Assembly (NCBI RefSeq): GCF_963676685.1 | Contig: NC_092347.1 | Location: 92,880,208-92,944,207 of the forward strand | Length of the DNA: 64,000 bases | Source of the DNA: Mytilus edulis | Taxonomy: Eukaryota; Mollusca; Bivalvia; Mytilida; Mytilidae | Reading direction: 5' to 3' | Shown here: piece by piece, positions 20,133 through 33,400 of the stretch | Numbering within the stretch: position 1 is the first letter of the stretch | Layout of the letters: the number at the start of each line of letters is the position of its first letter | Translations under genes and position numbers: made by a program | Notes under the pieces: model-generated | Databases searched by the model: none | Seen by the model: the letters and a program-made list of their open reading frames with translations, nothing else | Told to the model about the DNA's origin: nothing

Positions 20133-20546
20133 TGATCTGTAATAGATGGATTTAATAGGCTATTATTTTAGCTTTCTTTTGATCTAGTAGCTCTTCACGT
20201 ATTTTGTTACATATACATCTTTGACCTTTTTATATTTGGCTCTGATTATTCCTGATGATGGTAAATCAACACGCTATTAATGTTTTTTTTTATTATTTTT
20301 GTGGAACTACTGATGAGTCCTGTGATTTTCCCAAGAAATGCCACGAAATTTTGAACAACCGGGACAGTTTCCTAACTCATTGACAACCACTTAATTCAAA
20401 CATTGCTATCTATAATGTACAAGCTGTATCTTCATATATTCCGCCAATATAGGCACACCTTCAGTACGAAGTAATAAATCCAATATAAATCCAATCGCCA
20501 GAAGAATTATTATACAGTCAGTACACAATAAAGTATGTCAATATAT

Positions 20547-21479
20547 GGGTCCTACTAAAATGCGCCCGGGAGCGCCCGGGTGAAGAAAAGGCGCCCGGGG
20601 AAAATATATAGATATTTTATTGGCATGAGACAAATTTGTTAAGATATTAAAATTGATTTATTTTTTTATTTTAGACAATTAATTTGTAATAAAGCACAAA
20701 AACAAGTATGAATATTTCAATTTTAACAATAATATATGAATACTTTTCTAAAGATTGATAACAATGGATCACAGTTTATGCGGAAGATTTATAAAATGTA
20801 AGACATCAAAAGACATGTTTTTCAAAAACGATATCAAAATGAAAAATGTATAAGACAACCCAAATTTCACAGATAAATATTAATTTAATCAAAAATTAAA
20901 AGAGGTACACATAATAAATCAGCACATGAAAAAAAGCAGTACTATACATGTACCGTAGTTAAAACAAGGGGGTAAAAAACAGGTGTTTGGTTTAAATTTA
21001 AGTCTAAGCATTAAAACCCTGATAAGCATAGCCATTGAACTTGTTGAAGCAGTTTTAGTTTTATAAAATGATATAATAAATCTATCTCAGCATCTGTATA
21101 AAAAAGTGTTCACCATGCAGTTGCGAAAATATTAGACCTCAGGCACCGATTATTTTTAAATAACAAAATATACATTTTGATCGAGGACAATGTCTTTCAT
21201 GATTCTTCTATATACTCTTATTTATATTTATTTACTTACTTATATACAATTTTGAAATCTAAAATGTAAAAGTGCAACAACACTTTAGATGTAGCATCGT
21301 ACATATCCCCATTTATATTAAGGACAAAACAAGCAATGATTAGTTATTTTTTAAGGAAAAAAAAATTTGTTATAAAATATTATTATTTTCTTCTCCCGGG
21401 CGCTAATTTTCTTCCCCGGGAGCTAATTTTCCTTCTCCGGGCGCTTTTTCTTTTCCCCGGGCGCTTTTTAGTAGGACCG
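20547..21479. mobile_element. Non-autonomous DNA transposon with GCGCCCGGG ends, 8-bp TSD
   Basis: CAATATAT occurs at 20539-20546 and again at 21480-21487, an exact 8-bp duplication. Inward from the left the end reads GGGTCCTACTAAAATGCGCC, and inward from the right CGGTCCTACTAAAAAGCGCC. Each end has several GCGCCCGGG-type motifs (20562, 20572 and 20591 on the left; about 21395-21464 on the right), which look like clustered transposase-binding sites. The 933-bp element has no convincing coding frame. The 8-bp duplication fits hAT or another 8-bp superfamily. Confidence 0.88.
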
Positions 21480-21769
21480 CAATATATTCCGTCACCAATA
21501 TCACATATCAAGTCTTATTTAAGGAATTTAGAATTTATATTTACTTTTAATTAATAATAACTTACAGTCCACACACAACTACTACTTAGCTATAAAATTT
21601 GACTTTCTTAAGTTTTTCTGTACAATGTTCAGAAGCTTGTACCTTTGCATATGCAGGTTATATATAAGAGCTCTACACGCAGGTTCAACATGAAAGCTAA
21701 TAACTCTACATAAATCACTAGTTTGAGTGTAAGCACAGAATTTCACAAGATAGTATGGGTTAATTATCA

Positions 21770-22490
21770 CATGGATTCAGTTTATATCCAAACTAATGTT
21801 AAATAGATCTACCAATCTAAGACATTGCTCACGTATCACTTTTAAAAGCTTTTCTCTGTCCGGTTCTAGATGAATACAAGAGATAAGAAGGTGCTCAATC
21901 GTCTCGTCCTCTTTATTACAAATTTTGCAGGTTGCTGATACCTCACATTTGTTAAATTTAGCTCTATTTGATTGCAGTATGCAACTTCCTGTTGCAACTT
22001 TAGTTCTAATAGGTATTCTGTTGATGTTCCTGCAGTTTGATGTGTTTGTTGTAAAGATTGGCTGGATTGTTTTGATCTTATAGGCACATGTGATGTGTTG
22101 CAAGCTTGAATAACCCTCCAATTTTCAATTATTTTTTCTCTCCAGTAAGTATAAATTTTCATTGTAATCAAGTTTTTCCATTGGAATTTTCCAAGACGAT
22201 ATGTTAGGAAATTCGGACAGCCTGGCAGATCATATTTTACATGTTTTAGGCATATTTTCTTTATTTCTATGAACCAACTTTTACTTGTATTTTTTTTAAT
22301 TGCAGCTGTCTTTCTGCTAATCTCCATTCAACTGATGTTTTGTTAGCTCTGGTAATATTTCCAAAAAGTGTTAAAGCTTTTAGGTGGATTTCAGCTTCAA
22401 TTGGTAGTATTCCACTTAGTATGTATATAGCAGGATCAGCTGTTTGTTGAGATAAAAAGAGTATTAGTTCGTTTAATACAAGCATTTTTC
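21770..22490 (-). pseudogene. Non-LTR retrotransposon 3' end, frameshifted
   Basis: Three overlapping minus-strand frames together give one LINE C-terminal region: 'LSGILPIEAEIHLKALTLFG', then 'WFIEIKKICLKHVKYDLPGC', then 'ILQSNRAKFNKCEVSATCKI' with the zinc-binding pattern C-x2-C...H-x4-C (CKICNKEDETIEHLLISC). The last motif is the knuckle found after reverse transcriptase in several LINE clades. At least two frameshifts break it, and the RT core is absent. Confidence 0.8.
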
Positions 22491-22524
22491 AGCGGACAAT
22501 TCTGCAGTATTTAGAGTTTCAATA

Positions 22525-22788
22525 ATTGAAGAGGGGCGACAGATACCAGAGGGACAATCAAACTTATAGATTGAAAATAAACTGACAACGCCACGGCTAA
22601 AAAAAAAGAAAAAAATGGACAGACAGACAAATAATAGTACACAAGACACAACATAGAAAATTAAAGATTAAGCAACACTTACCCAACCAAAACCTAGGGG
22701 TGATCTCAGTTGCTCCGGAAGGGTTAGCAGATCCTGCTCCACAAGTGCACCCGTCGTGTCGCTCATGTTATTACAAATCCTGTAAAAA
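22525..22788. repeat. Dispersed repeat fragment
   Basis: It contains 'gataccagagggacaatcaa' and 'ataaactgacaacgccacgg', then 'cccaaccaaaacctaggggt' and a GC-rich tail ('gctccggaagg', 'cacccgtcgtgtcgct'). I associate these landmarks with a common mussel repeat. It is non-coding. Confidence 0.65.
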
Positions 22789-22790
22789 AT

Positions 22791-23490
22791 CTAATTCGTT
22801 AGGTCACATTCGTGTAAAGGTAATGGTAGTGTAGTTACGATAAAAGGAACATATCCGATTACATCTGTGAAACAGTTATCCCATATATAACGGTCAACCA
22901 ACTCGCGATGGCGTCCGTAAAATTTATGAAGGGATGATCTCACTTTCACCATTTGGAACTCTAGGTTTAATAGCTTCCTAGTGAGCAGCAACCTTCTATC
23001 AAGAAAATCATGATTAGGAAATACAGGCCCGGTAATATCGTATCAGTTGGGAGATAAATACTCTGTATGCAGGCGCTGCTGTAATATTGCTACATAGAAA
23101 TGAAAAGTTCACAATTAGAAAGCTGAAATCCTTTTTTTTGTGTCGTAAAGTTTTGTTTTCAACCGACCCCCAACATTGTCTATTTCTAGATGTAAGTCTA
23201 GATATGAGGCAGACTTAACTGTATCTGTTGAAGCTTAACCGGACATTGTGGAACAAATATCGTACTCTTGTTCTATTACCTCAAATCGAACTCTCAATTA
23301 CGAAGATATGCCAACAAACTGTTAGAAATTGTTTTTGCATCTGATCGTACAAGTTCAACGAATCTACAGACATCTGATGTTGCTTATTAAATTATGATAT
23401 CTGAACTTCTCTTTTTTGAAAATAAATCGATCCCAAACATAAAGCTGAGATTAGGTAATATAGTATAACAATCGGTATACACATCAGCAA
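22791..23490 (-). pseudogene. Decayed retroelement reverse-transcriptase C-terminal region
   Basis: On the minus strand, 'YLDLHLEIDN' and 'LKTKLYD' pieces (about 23200-23130) are followed, after breaks, by 'LLTRKLLNLEFQMVKVRSSL' and 'KFYGRHRELVDRY' (22991-22840). This is the same family architecture as 3392-4048 on the + strand. Stops and frameshifts lie between the pieces. Confidence 0.7.
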
Positions 23491-23510
23491 TAACACTGAA
23501 AACAAGAGGC

Positions 23511-24795
23511 TCTAAAGAGCCGGTTTCGCTCACCTTGGTCTATGTGAATATTAAACAATGGACACAGATGGATGCATGACAAAATTGTGTTTTGGTGATG
23601 GTGATGTGTTTGTAGATCTTACTTTACTAAACATTCTTGCTGCTTACAATTATCTCTATCTATAACAGTAGTTTCTGTGGAAAATATTATTGAAAATCTA
23701 CAAATTTTATGAAAATTGTTTAAAATTGACTATGAAGGGCAATACCTCCTTAGGGGGTCAATTGACTATTTTGGTCATGTTGACTTATTTTTAGTTCTTA
23801 CTTTGCAGTACATTATTGCTGTTTACAGTTTGTCTCTATCTATAATAATATTCCAAGATAATAACAAAAAACAGCAAAATTTCCTCAAAATTACCAATTC
23901 AGGGGAAGCAACCTAACAACCGATTATCCGATTCATCTGAAAATTCCAGGGCAGATAGATCGTGACCTGATCAACAATTTTACTTCCTGTTTGATTTGCT
24001 CTTAATGCTTTGGTTTTTGAGTTATAAGCCAAAAACTGCATTTTACCCCCATGTTCTGTTTTTAGCCATGGCGGCCATCTCGGTTTGTTGGCCGAGTTAC
24101 AGGACACATTTTTAAACTAGATTCCCCAATGATGATTATGGCCAAGTTTGGTTTAATTTGGCCCAGTAGTTTCAGAGGAAAAGATTTTTGTAAAAGATTA
24201 CTAAGTTTTACGAAAAATGATTAAAAATTGACTATAAAGGGCAATAACTCCTAATGTAGTCAACTGACCATTTTGGTCATGTTTGACTTATTTGTAGATC
24301 TTACTTTGCTGAACATTATTGCTGTTTACAGTTTATCTCTATCTATAATAATATTCAAGATAATAACCAAAAACAGCAAAATGTCCTTAAAATTACCAAT
24401 TCAGGGGCAGCAACCTAACAACGGAATGTCCGATTCATCTGAAAATTTCAGGGCAGATAGATCTTGACCTCATGAACAATTTTACCCCCATGTCAGATTT
24501 GCTCTAAATGCTTTGGTTTTTGAGTTATAAGCCAAAAACTGCATTTTACCCCTATGTTCTATTTTTAGCCCTGGCGGCCATCTTGGTTGGTTGGCCGGGT
24601 CACCGGACACATTTTTTAAACTAGATACCCCAATGATGATTGTGGCCAAGTTTGGTTAAATTTGGCCCAGTAGTTTCAGAGGAGAAGATTTTTGTAAAAG
24701 TTAACGCCGGACGCCGGACGACAACGGACGACGACGGACGCCGGACGCCAAGTGATGAGAAAAACTCACTTGGCCCTTTGGGCCAGGTGAGGTAA
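23511..24795 (+). repeat. Interspersed element with a duplicated ~540-bp core
   Basis: The left end 'gaggctctaaagagccggtt' and right end 'cacttggccctttgggccag' are each short hairpins. The interior is two diverged tandem units, at about 23640-24180 and 24190-24710. Both contain 'attattgctgtttacagttt', 'tctctatctataataatatt', 'aaattaccaattcaggggaa'/'gggca' and 'gccaaaaactgcattttacc'. A run of 'ggacgccggacgacaacgga'-type repeats precedes the right end. I recognise this general form from bivalve genomes; it is non-coding. Confidence 0.8.
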
Positions 24796-25965
24796 ACATG
24801 AAAATGTTAGCATTAATTTTAATTTTTCATCTGACCTCCGTCTCACAACAAAGTAGAAAGTCATTCCGTGATCTACCGAAGATGATTCGTATTTCATTAG
24901 AAATATGCCTTTCTGTCTTACGTCAAACGTTGCTTTCCATTTCACATAATAAGTAAAAAATACAATTCCCGAACTCCAAGTTATCGTCACCTCCTTAGGC
25001 TTCTTTGGTTCAGTTACCTTGTATGAAAAGTTTCTTTTATGATATCAATTATGAATATAAAGTCCTCTTATTTCATTCAACCTTCTTTTCATTTGCTTAA
25101 CTCATACTTTGAGTGAAAGACTTTTTTTCAGATTCAAAACCAATAAAAATTGTCTCTTATTGGTAAGACCTTTAGATGTTTCTAATTTTGAGAATGTATT
25201 TTTAATTGCTCTTGGACAAATGAAGAGTTCTGCTTCGCGTCGGATCAAATTAAATTCCTGGAAACATTGTTATTACATTGCTTAGGGATTTCTTTGGGGT
25301 TTTTTTTATGGCATCAAGCAAAAATTGTACTTGCCGATATGATTGGTGAAATTTTTTGTTTCTTCTTGGATAGTAAGAATGATCAGTAAAGGGTACATTT
25401 TAAATGTGGTCAATTTTTCCAGGATGCGCTTATGTCTCCTCTACATCACCTATGTAGCCGTTGACCGTCACAATCTCTATAAATGGTTCCAAAACTAACT
25501 TTAATTTGTCTACCCCTTTAATCTCATGTTGTCAATTTCATTTTTTTTTTATTGTAGAACCCGGGGTCAAAAGTCGGTAATATGAAAAAAGTATAATATT
25601 TGTAAGATCACTGTAACTGTTCATTAGGTCGGAAAAACGTGATTGTCTTATGTGAAATTGTGGTTTTTACAGCGGATGACCGTGAGGGCATTCACGTGTA
25701 TTGCTATCGCATAGATTTCCATTACGTTATATCTGTTTTGGGTTTTTAACCGATCTATAAACATAATGAATACGTAGATAGCACCAAGTACAAACTAACA
25801 TTCTTTATCGCTTGTTATAAATCTATTTCTTCAATGAATACTCATAAAATACTTTGTAAAGAAGATAAATAAATAATATTAAAATGTTTTGTTATATGTA
25901 TATCCATATAAGTAATCGAAATCATTAATATCTATGCACACGCAAACGGAAGAATATCTAAGAAC
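24796..25965. other. Intergenic, no gene recognised
   Basis: No conserved reading frame or strong repeat was seen. Confidence 0.4.
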
Positions 25966-25969
25966 TTAT

Positions 25970-26056
25970 CACAGGCACTTGTCTCAGAAAAAAATACCTT
26001 GTTGTGTTATAATAAGGTATATAGGAAATATTTTTCTGAGACAAGTGCCTGTGGAA
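25970..26056. repeat. Palindrome, ~85 bp
   Basis: 'cacaggcacttgtctcagaa' and 'ataccttgttg' pair with 'aaggtat' and 'ttctgagacaagtgcctgtg'. A third related arm ('tctgagacaagtgcttgtcg') lies at 26419-26438. The three arms suggest a small fold-back transposon or a larger element 25970-26440 with one internal end. Confidence 0.7.
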
Positions 26057-26816
26057 CTTATGCAGTCTCAAGGAACGATAACTCTGCATGGATGATACAA
26101 CATTTTTTTACGGGAAAATACGAATGCCTACTCAGTCTACTCAAATCCATTCTATTAGAAAAATCGAATTATTACAGAAGCGTGACTTGTCCACCATGCA
26201 CTTGCACTGCACTATTATTAATATAGTAGAATAGAATGATACAAATATATGCATGAAAATCATATATACATTTAACTGTAATATACAAGTATTAATATAA
26301 TATTACGGTGAGGATGAATTCCCTGTCATTAATTTATCATCCACGCACGAACTTTTCCCAGAAAAAATTATATCTGTGCATTAATTTCACTTTCAGGTAT
26401 AGAGAGGTGATTTTTTTTCTGAGACAAGTGCTTGTCGGACCATCCACAAGAACGGCTTGCGGTCATCCGATGTTCAGTACTTCAGTACTTTCATTAGTTA
26501 TACCTCCTTATTGTTCGCTGACTAATTGTTCGCTACAATTGTTCGCTAGCTTGAGTCAAGTTACCTTTTTTCAATATAAAATGCACACAATCGAATGAGA
26601 ACATAATTGCAATTATTGATAATTATTATTTCAAAATATGTATATTCAAAGATCTTCAAATATTCTACATACAATTTTTATTAAGTTTGATATATGACCG
26701 ATGCTACCCTTCCATTGTATATTTTAACTTGATTACATAACAATAAGTGGAAAATGGTGTCGGAACAATACTAAAAAAAATAAGTATATTACTTTAAATG
26801 TATTTAAATAAAAACC

Positions 26817-26836
26817 GGGGGGGGGGGGGGGGGGGG
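26817..26836 (+). repeat. Poly-G tract, 20 bases
   Basis: An uninterrupted run of 20 G follows 'aaaaacc'. Its length in the assembly may be unreliable. Confidence 0.95.
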
Positions 26837-27411
26837 TGATTGGATTGTGTTACTTATTATTTTTCCACTAGATTAATTAAGTACATTTATATTTATTTCT
26901 CCTATATCTTATTTTCCCTCTTTTTATAGTAGTGTTGCAATTAATTGTTAAGCTTATTACAAGTGGAGAATTGATATTAAGATTTGTTATACTACTTAAA
27001 GTAGTCCAGAGACCGATACACTGTTACAAGTGCATAGTATATATATGTCTCTGAGTAGTCTCAAGTAATCTCTGAATAACTTCTCTGTTTAATCAATCTT
27101 TATTTATCAGAGAGTTGGATAAGGCAACCGCATGTTCCACCTGCATGTAATATACGGTTATGAATTAACTTTTTTTTAAATGTAGATCTTTATAAAATCT
27201 TATTCTTCAGCTCGGATTCTTTACACTTTCATTCCGTCATTGTCCTAGCTAAAATTCCAAGGACATGCGCACTTCAGCCTGCGCCATAGATTGACAGTCG
27301 AAACTTCTTTTTTCTACACATTTACCATGCTGCGACTGTCTGTTTAATATTTTCAACACAAAGATTTAATTTTTAAATGTATTGGGATGTGCTTTCACTT
27401 TGACATTCAGA

Positions 27412-30400
27412 ATGGCATGCCTAACCAAACTTAAACAAGACATAAAACTTCTCGAAAGAGCCTTCCCCAAAGAAAGTGACAGATCTTTTAGAATTTTGTC
27501 AGCTTCAGTAGACGAAATAAATTGTGTATTTATTGATGAAAGTGGAGGCAAACATCGAATAAATGCTAATATAACGGTACGAAACTATTTTAAATTGAAA
27601 GTAAACTCAAAATGTATTGATTTTTGTCATAATGAAAATGTAAACAAAGGATGTTTTGTTTTGATTTTGATGCTGACCAATAACTTCCTTGTTTTAATTT
27701 CCTTAGTGTCAGAAAATATTTCATGATGCCATCATTGATTACTTTAGATAATTATATATATTTAGCGGCATGGTAATGAAACATGTTGCAAGTTACAAAC
27801 CTTGTCAATGATGATGATGATGGTGGTTTATTTTTATATCTTCACCATGTTCACTGCTTATTGTTCATTTAGGAATTTTTCTGTAACTTCTTTGGTAAAA
27901 AATCAATTAAGAATAGGACATGTGGTATCAACACTTGTCTATAATTTAATGATCATGTTGTAAATATTACATTCGAATTCGAATTTACGACAGGTTACAA
28001 TACAGGATAGAATGGACGTAATTACACTTGTATGTAAATTTGTCTGCCAATACGTAAGATCACACAAGTTCCCTTTGACAGCACAATTTAAAAAATTGAC
28101 ATCACAATTAAAAAGTTATTGTTGCTTGACAGCAAAAATTTATTTGGAGCAAATCTAAGTTCATTCAGAGACAAAATTCATCTACATACCAAAAGTATAA
28201 TTTATAGGTTTATCATGTTAATACATGTATGATATGAAAAAGTACCCTGCAATGTATTACTTTGTTCTTATTCCTTAGTGACTCATATAATGATGCTTGC
28301 TTAACGGAGAAGCAGCAAATACCAATTTTCAAGTCTTTTGGTTTGACCATTGCCTTTTATACATTGATAAGGACACATGCAGTACATTGTTCTACTTCAA
28401 AAAATGATAAAATCAGTACATGTATAATGCATGCCTTATGTATTGTCATCTGATTTTGGTCTCTTTAGTTTATACAAACAGGTTCTTATATAGGTACATG
28501 TAAGTAATAAAGTAGTGGTATTGTCAATAAAGATAAAACTTGAAGAGTGAGTTTTAATGGTAACCCTACAACTCAGGTCTATTGAGAAGATCCATCTTTG
28601 TTTAAGCATGTATGCTTCCTGTAAATTTCATGTGTATGTTGATAAAATTGAATGAAGTATTGTCTGTCCAGTGGCAAATATTATATTAAGTATCGAATTC
28701 ATAACAGGACAGAATAGACATAATTACACTTGTATGCATATATATGTCTGCCATTACGTAAGTTCACACTAGTTCCCTTAAACTTTGACAGCACAAAAAA
28801 TCTCAAATTGTACAATGTAGAAAAACTGACAACTTTACTGTAATCAGAATCTTGGGTTATATTTTGATAATAGTATACATTTGTACATGTATTTCATATG
28901 CAGTATTTTTTTAGGAGTCTTATCCACAATCACCTCCAATATGGTTCAGTGAAGATGAAGATCAGAATATCAGCTCAACGATTGAAAGCATAAGTGAAAC
29001 AACATCCAATAACTATGGAGTAAGTATAAAGGTTTCAAGTACCTAACGTTGCCTAAGGACAATGAAGGACATTATTACAAAGGTACATTAGACCTAAAAC
29101 AAGATCGATTATTAAAAAAGTCTTATATTTCAGAATATGTCGAATCTTATTCATTTTTATTACATCCATGTAAGTAAAAAAAGTTAACAGATTATCATTG
29201 AGAACTTAATTGCATCACATAAATATTAATCATCAACAAACATACTCATCATGCTCATGTTATATATATATCATGTATATGTTGTTTACAAGATGTAAGT
29301 TTGTACAAATTACAATTTGTACAGGGATTTTGTACAAGTTATAAGTTTTTTTACACCTACCTTCTTGCAACAGGTGATACAGGTTTATCATATAAAATGT
29401 ATCAGTGTAATCTTTTAAATTCAAAAACATATACTTCAACCTAACATTTAGTGTTATTCTTCTTGTCTTCAAACAAGAAAATGAGGATACCTGAATGGTT
29501 TAAATTCTAATTTTCTTATTTTTCTTATACGATATTCATGTCCATACAAAATCTTTGTGTGGCCTTATGATGTTTTTGCATCAATGCCCAGTTTTAGACT
29601 GTATCATGAAGTTGTGAAAATATGACAGAAATATGCGAAGCAAAAGACTGTGTGCTTGCATCATCCATTTTTGTTCAGCAGGTAAATAAACACTGATAAC
29701 TTGTACAAAAAATCTGTACAAACTATAATTTGTACAACATTACAACTTGTACACAATATATATATATTGTATATATTTGAGTTATATGTCAACATCATGC
29801 TCATGTAATATATATATATATATGAGTTATATGTCAACAGCACAACACAAGAAAAATGATAAAACAGAAAGACTTTTTTTTTCTTTTCTTAAAAGAAATG
29901 ATATGTCAAAATAACTTTTATACTGCAGTCAGGTGAAGAGGACTATTTACTTCATGAGAAAATTATTTATATAGCAGTTATATACATACAAAAATGTAGT
30001 ATTTGCAAATAATACCATCAAATTTGTTACATCACTGTTTCCCTAAAATTATATTAAGATCATTAGGCCAACTAAAATTAATTAGTAGATTTTCATCCAA
30101 ATTTTTGAAAAAAATGGGGCGGGTGGGAGGATTTTATTTTTTAAATTTTATTTCATATGAAACCCTCGTCATGAGTTTTTCATACCGCGGGGTATATGCT
30201 AGTGGGAAACAAGCTTGTATAATGTATATACATGATGTATAAGGAATCCTACACTTTTTTTCAAAATCTCTGATTGGCAACCACTGTTATACATGCAATT
30301 GCCGCTTTAGAAACCTATTTATAGTAGACATCAAAAAGAAGAGAAATGCTCTCTTCAGTCTTCAGTTAGACTACTAGTATACCTACACCACATTTATTTT

Positions 30401-33400
30401 GCTTGATAAGCAATGGTTTGTAGTCGTCATAAAATCAATTAAATGTTTTGGTAAAATTGTATGCAACACAAATATTACGAGTACAGAATAAAATGTAAAC
30501 TCAGTGTTGAAAGAAATTATGATGTAAAACATGAACTTAACCAAAAAATTAGTTGTGGCATAATGACTAAATTGATGGTAGGGACAGTAACAGAGGGTGT
30601 TTGCTGTTTGTCAACAAAAACAAAAGCCATGGGTGAATAGAAGGGCTTGTTTAATTAAAATGCGTGTTTGTCGACATTTTTTTTCCAATCATACGGTTAT
30701 AATTCAAACAAGTTCGTGCTTGTGTCAATTTCTTTAATCCAGTCATGTTTTTGTACCAATTTGTTCTACGATTCTTGCGCTTTGGATATCATTCACAGTC
30801 CAAATTTCCTGACACAAAGTCATTGTATAAATAAAGAAAAAAACACGATTTTCGATTCACTTGTGACTACCGCAATTTGCGTTCAAGGACAAGGCGTTTT
30901 ACTCGTAACTCGAATATTTCATGCCCTTCTCGTTATCAAACTCTATTCTCGGTAGATGATGTTGTCATCATAGAGCAGCAGAATATTTCGACTTAATCAT
31001 TTTCGATGGGATTACTCCGGCGAAGAAATACAAAAAAGAAATTTGAAACAGGAAGTTTCGAATGAAACGAAATTATCGATGGTTCCTGGTAACGGACATG
31101 ACCAAAATCCGGAAATCGTATTTTTGTTAAATAAAAAAAATCGGGGCGGGACGATTTCAGAGGGGCGGGCGGGGATGAAAATCTAGCAATTAAATTTAAT
31201 TGGCCTTACAGGTATGCAATTGTTTTTTGTAGTTTCATAGTATATAATATACATACCTTGTAGAGAATATACGTTATACATGTATGACAAAAGTCATAGT
31301 ATTAACACCCAGTTTACACTGGCAACGAAATTGAATCAATCTTTATTTGAATCGATCTTAAAAAGACCAGTTCGCGTTTACATTGCACAAGCAAGATTGA
31401 TCGAGATTGATCTTATTTAATCCAGTACGTTTACACTACGACATAAAAAGAACCGTCTGACATTTATTTTCCTATTTAAATATAACAAACACATGAAAAA
31501 AGATTGATCTAAGCGTTTACACCAAAAAAAAGATTGATTCAAATAAGATTGATCTTTTTAAAACCACCTCAACATGCTCTAGAGGTAGACTTTTTGAGTC
31601 CGATTGAAGATCAATCTTACCCGTTTACACTGGACCAAAGATCGATCTTAGTAAAGATAGATTTTTTTGTCAATGTAAACAGGGTCTTACTCCCAATAGA
31701 ATGAAATTAAAATTCAATGCAGCCAGTTGTTTAATAATGTCAATCATTTCAGATAATTAATCAGGTAAAGATATTGATACAGGAACTATGTACAGTCCAT
31801 CATATTCCATTGCCCGATTCTCTTGGCATGCTTGGTGGACCAGTCTTAGAAAAGGTTTGTCATTATCACTTAGCAATGATATGTCATTTGCATATCGTAA
31901 CAGATTTACTTTTAAACATGTACTACACATGCCGAAAAATAGGGAAATTATCTTAGATTAAAATACATTTTTTGGGGCATTTTATTTATTGTCGAGTCTG
32001 TGACTTGTCACAGAAAGCTCCACATAGGGATAGTGATCCGACGGCTATGGTGACGGCAGCATTAGCTAACTTCTTAAAAGCTTTATATTTTAGAAGGTGG
32101 AAGACCTTGATGCTTCATACTTTGTATATGGATGCCTCATGTTACCAAGTTTCCTTCAGTCACATGTCCAATGTCCTTGACCTTATTTTCATGGTTCAGT
32201 GACAACTTGAAAAAAAAGTTAAGATTTTTGTAATGTTAAATTCTCTCTTATTATAAGTAATAGGATAACTACATTTGGTATGTGTGTACCTTGCAAGGTT
32301 CTCATGTCCTGTCATACAGTTTTCACTTGACCTCAACCATATTTCATGGATCAGTGAACAAGGTTAAGTTTTGGTGGTCAAGTCCATATCTCGGATACTA
32401 TAAGCAATAGGTTTACTATATTCAGTGTATGGAAAACTGTAAGGTGTACATGTCCAACTGGCAGGTGTCCTTTGACCTTGATCTCATTTTCATGGTTCAG
32501 TGGTTATAGTTAAGTTTTTGTGTTTTGGTCTGTTTTTTTTATACTGTATGCAATAGGTCTACTATATTTGGTGTATGGAATGATTGTAAGGTGAACATGT
32601 CTAGCTGGCAGGTGTCATCTGATCTTGACCTCATTTTCATGGTTCAGTGGTCATAGTTAAGTTTTTGAGTTTTGGTCCTTTTTTCTAATACTATATGCAA
32701 TAGGTCAACTATATTTGGTGTATGGAAATATTTTATGATCTATATGTCAGTCGCGCAGGTTTTATTTGACTTAGACCTCATTTTCACAGTTCATTGCTCA
32801 GTGTTAAGTTTTTGTGTTTTGGTCTGTTTTTATTAAACTATAAGCAATAGGTCAACTGTATTTATTGTATGGAAGAATTGTTAGCTGTACATGCCTGCCT
32901 TGCATGGTTAATCTGACCTTGGCTTCATTTTCATGGTTCATTGGTTAATGTTTAGCTTTTTTGGTTAATGTTGAGTTTATGTGACAGTTGTAATAAAGCT
33001 TTATGTTTAGGACTACCAACATAATATCAATAATTAGTTAAGAAGGTGAGACATATCAGAGTGTGCACTCTCATAAGATTTTTATGGGTTCTGTATTTTG
33101 AAATGTTAAAAAAAAAATACTTTATGGAAAATGAATTTCTTACAAAGTTCTTTCTATTTATATAACACTGGAAATGACGTAAATTTACATGTATAATCTA
33201 ATTGTATTTTGCAGGAACCTGTGGGTGAAAGTTCTGATGAAGATGACGATGAGGATTTTATGCCCATGGAAGATGACACACATCAGTAAGAATTATTACA
33301 GAAGTTTTGATAGATGGACAGACACTTTAAACAGCTTACTTGATCGGCAACACACAGATTTACAAATTAGTCATATTGTTCTTTAATTAAGATTTTGTTT

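Noticed and set aside
20310-20345. Hammerhead-ribozyme-like 'ctgatgagtcc...gaaat'
   Set aside because: The bases between CTGATGA and GAAA cannot form helix II, and no matching helix I/III partner is seen.
27382-27411. TTG-started N-terminal extension of UBE2Q
   Set aside because: The family begins close to the ATG at 27412, and the extra residues resemble no known N-terminus.
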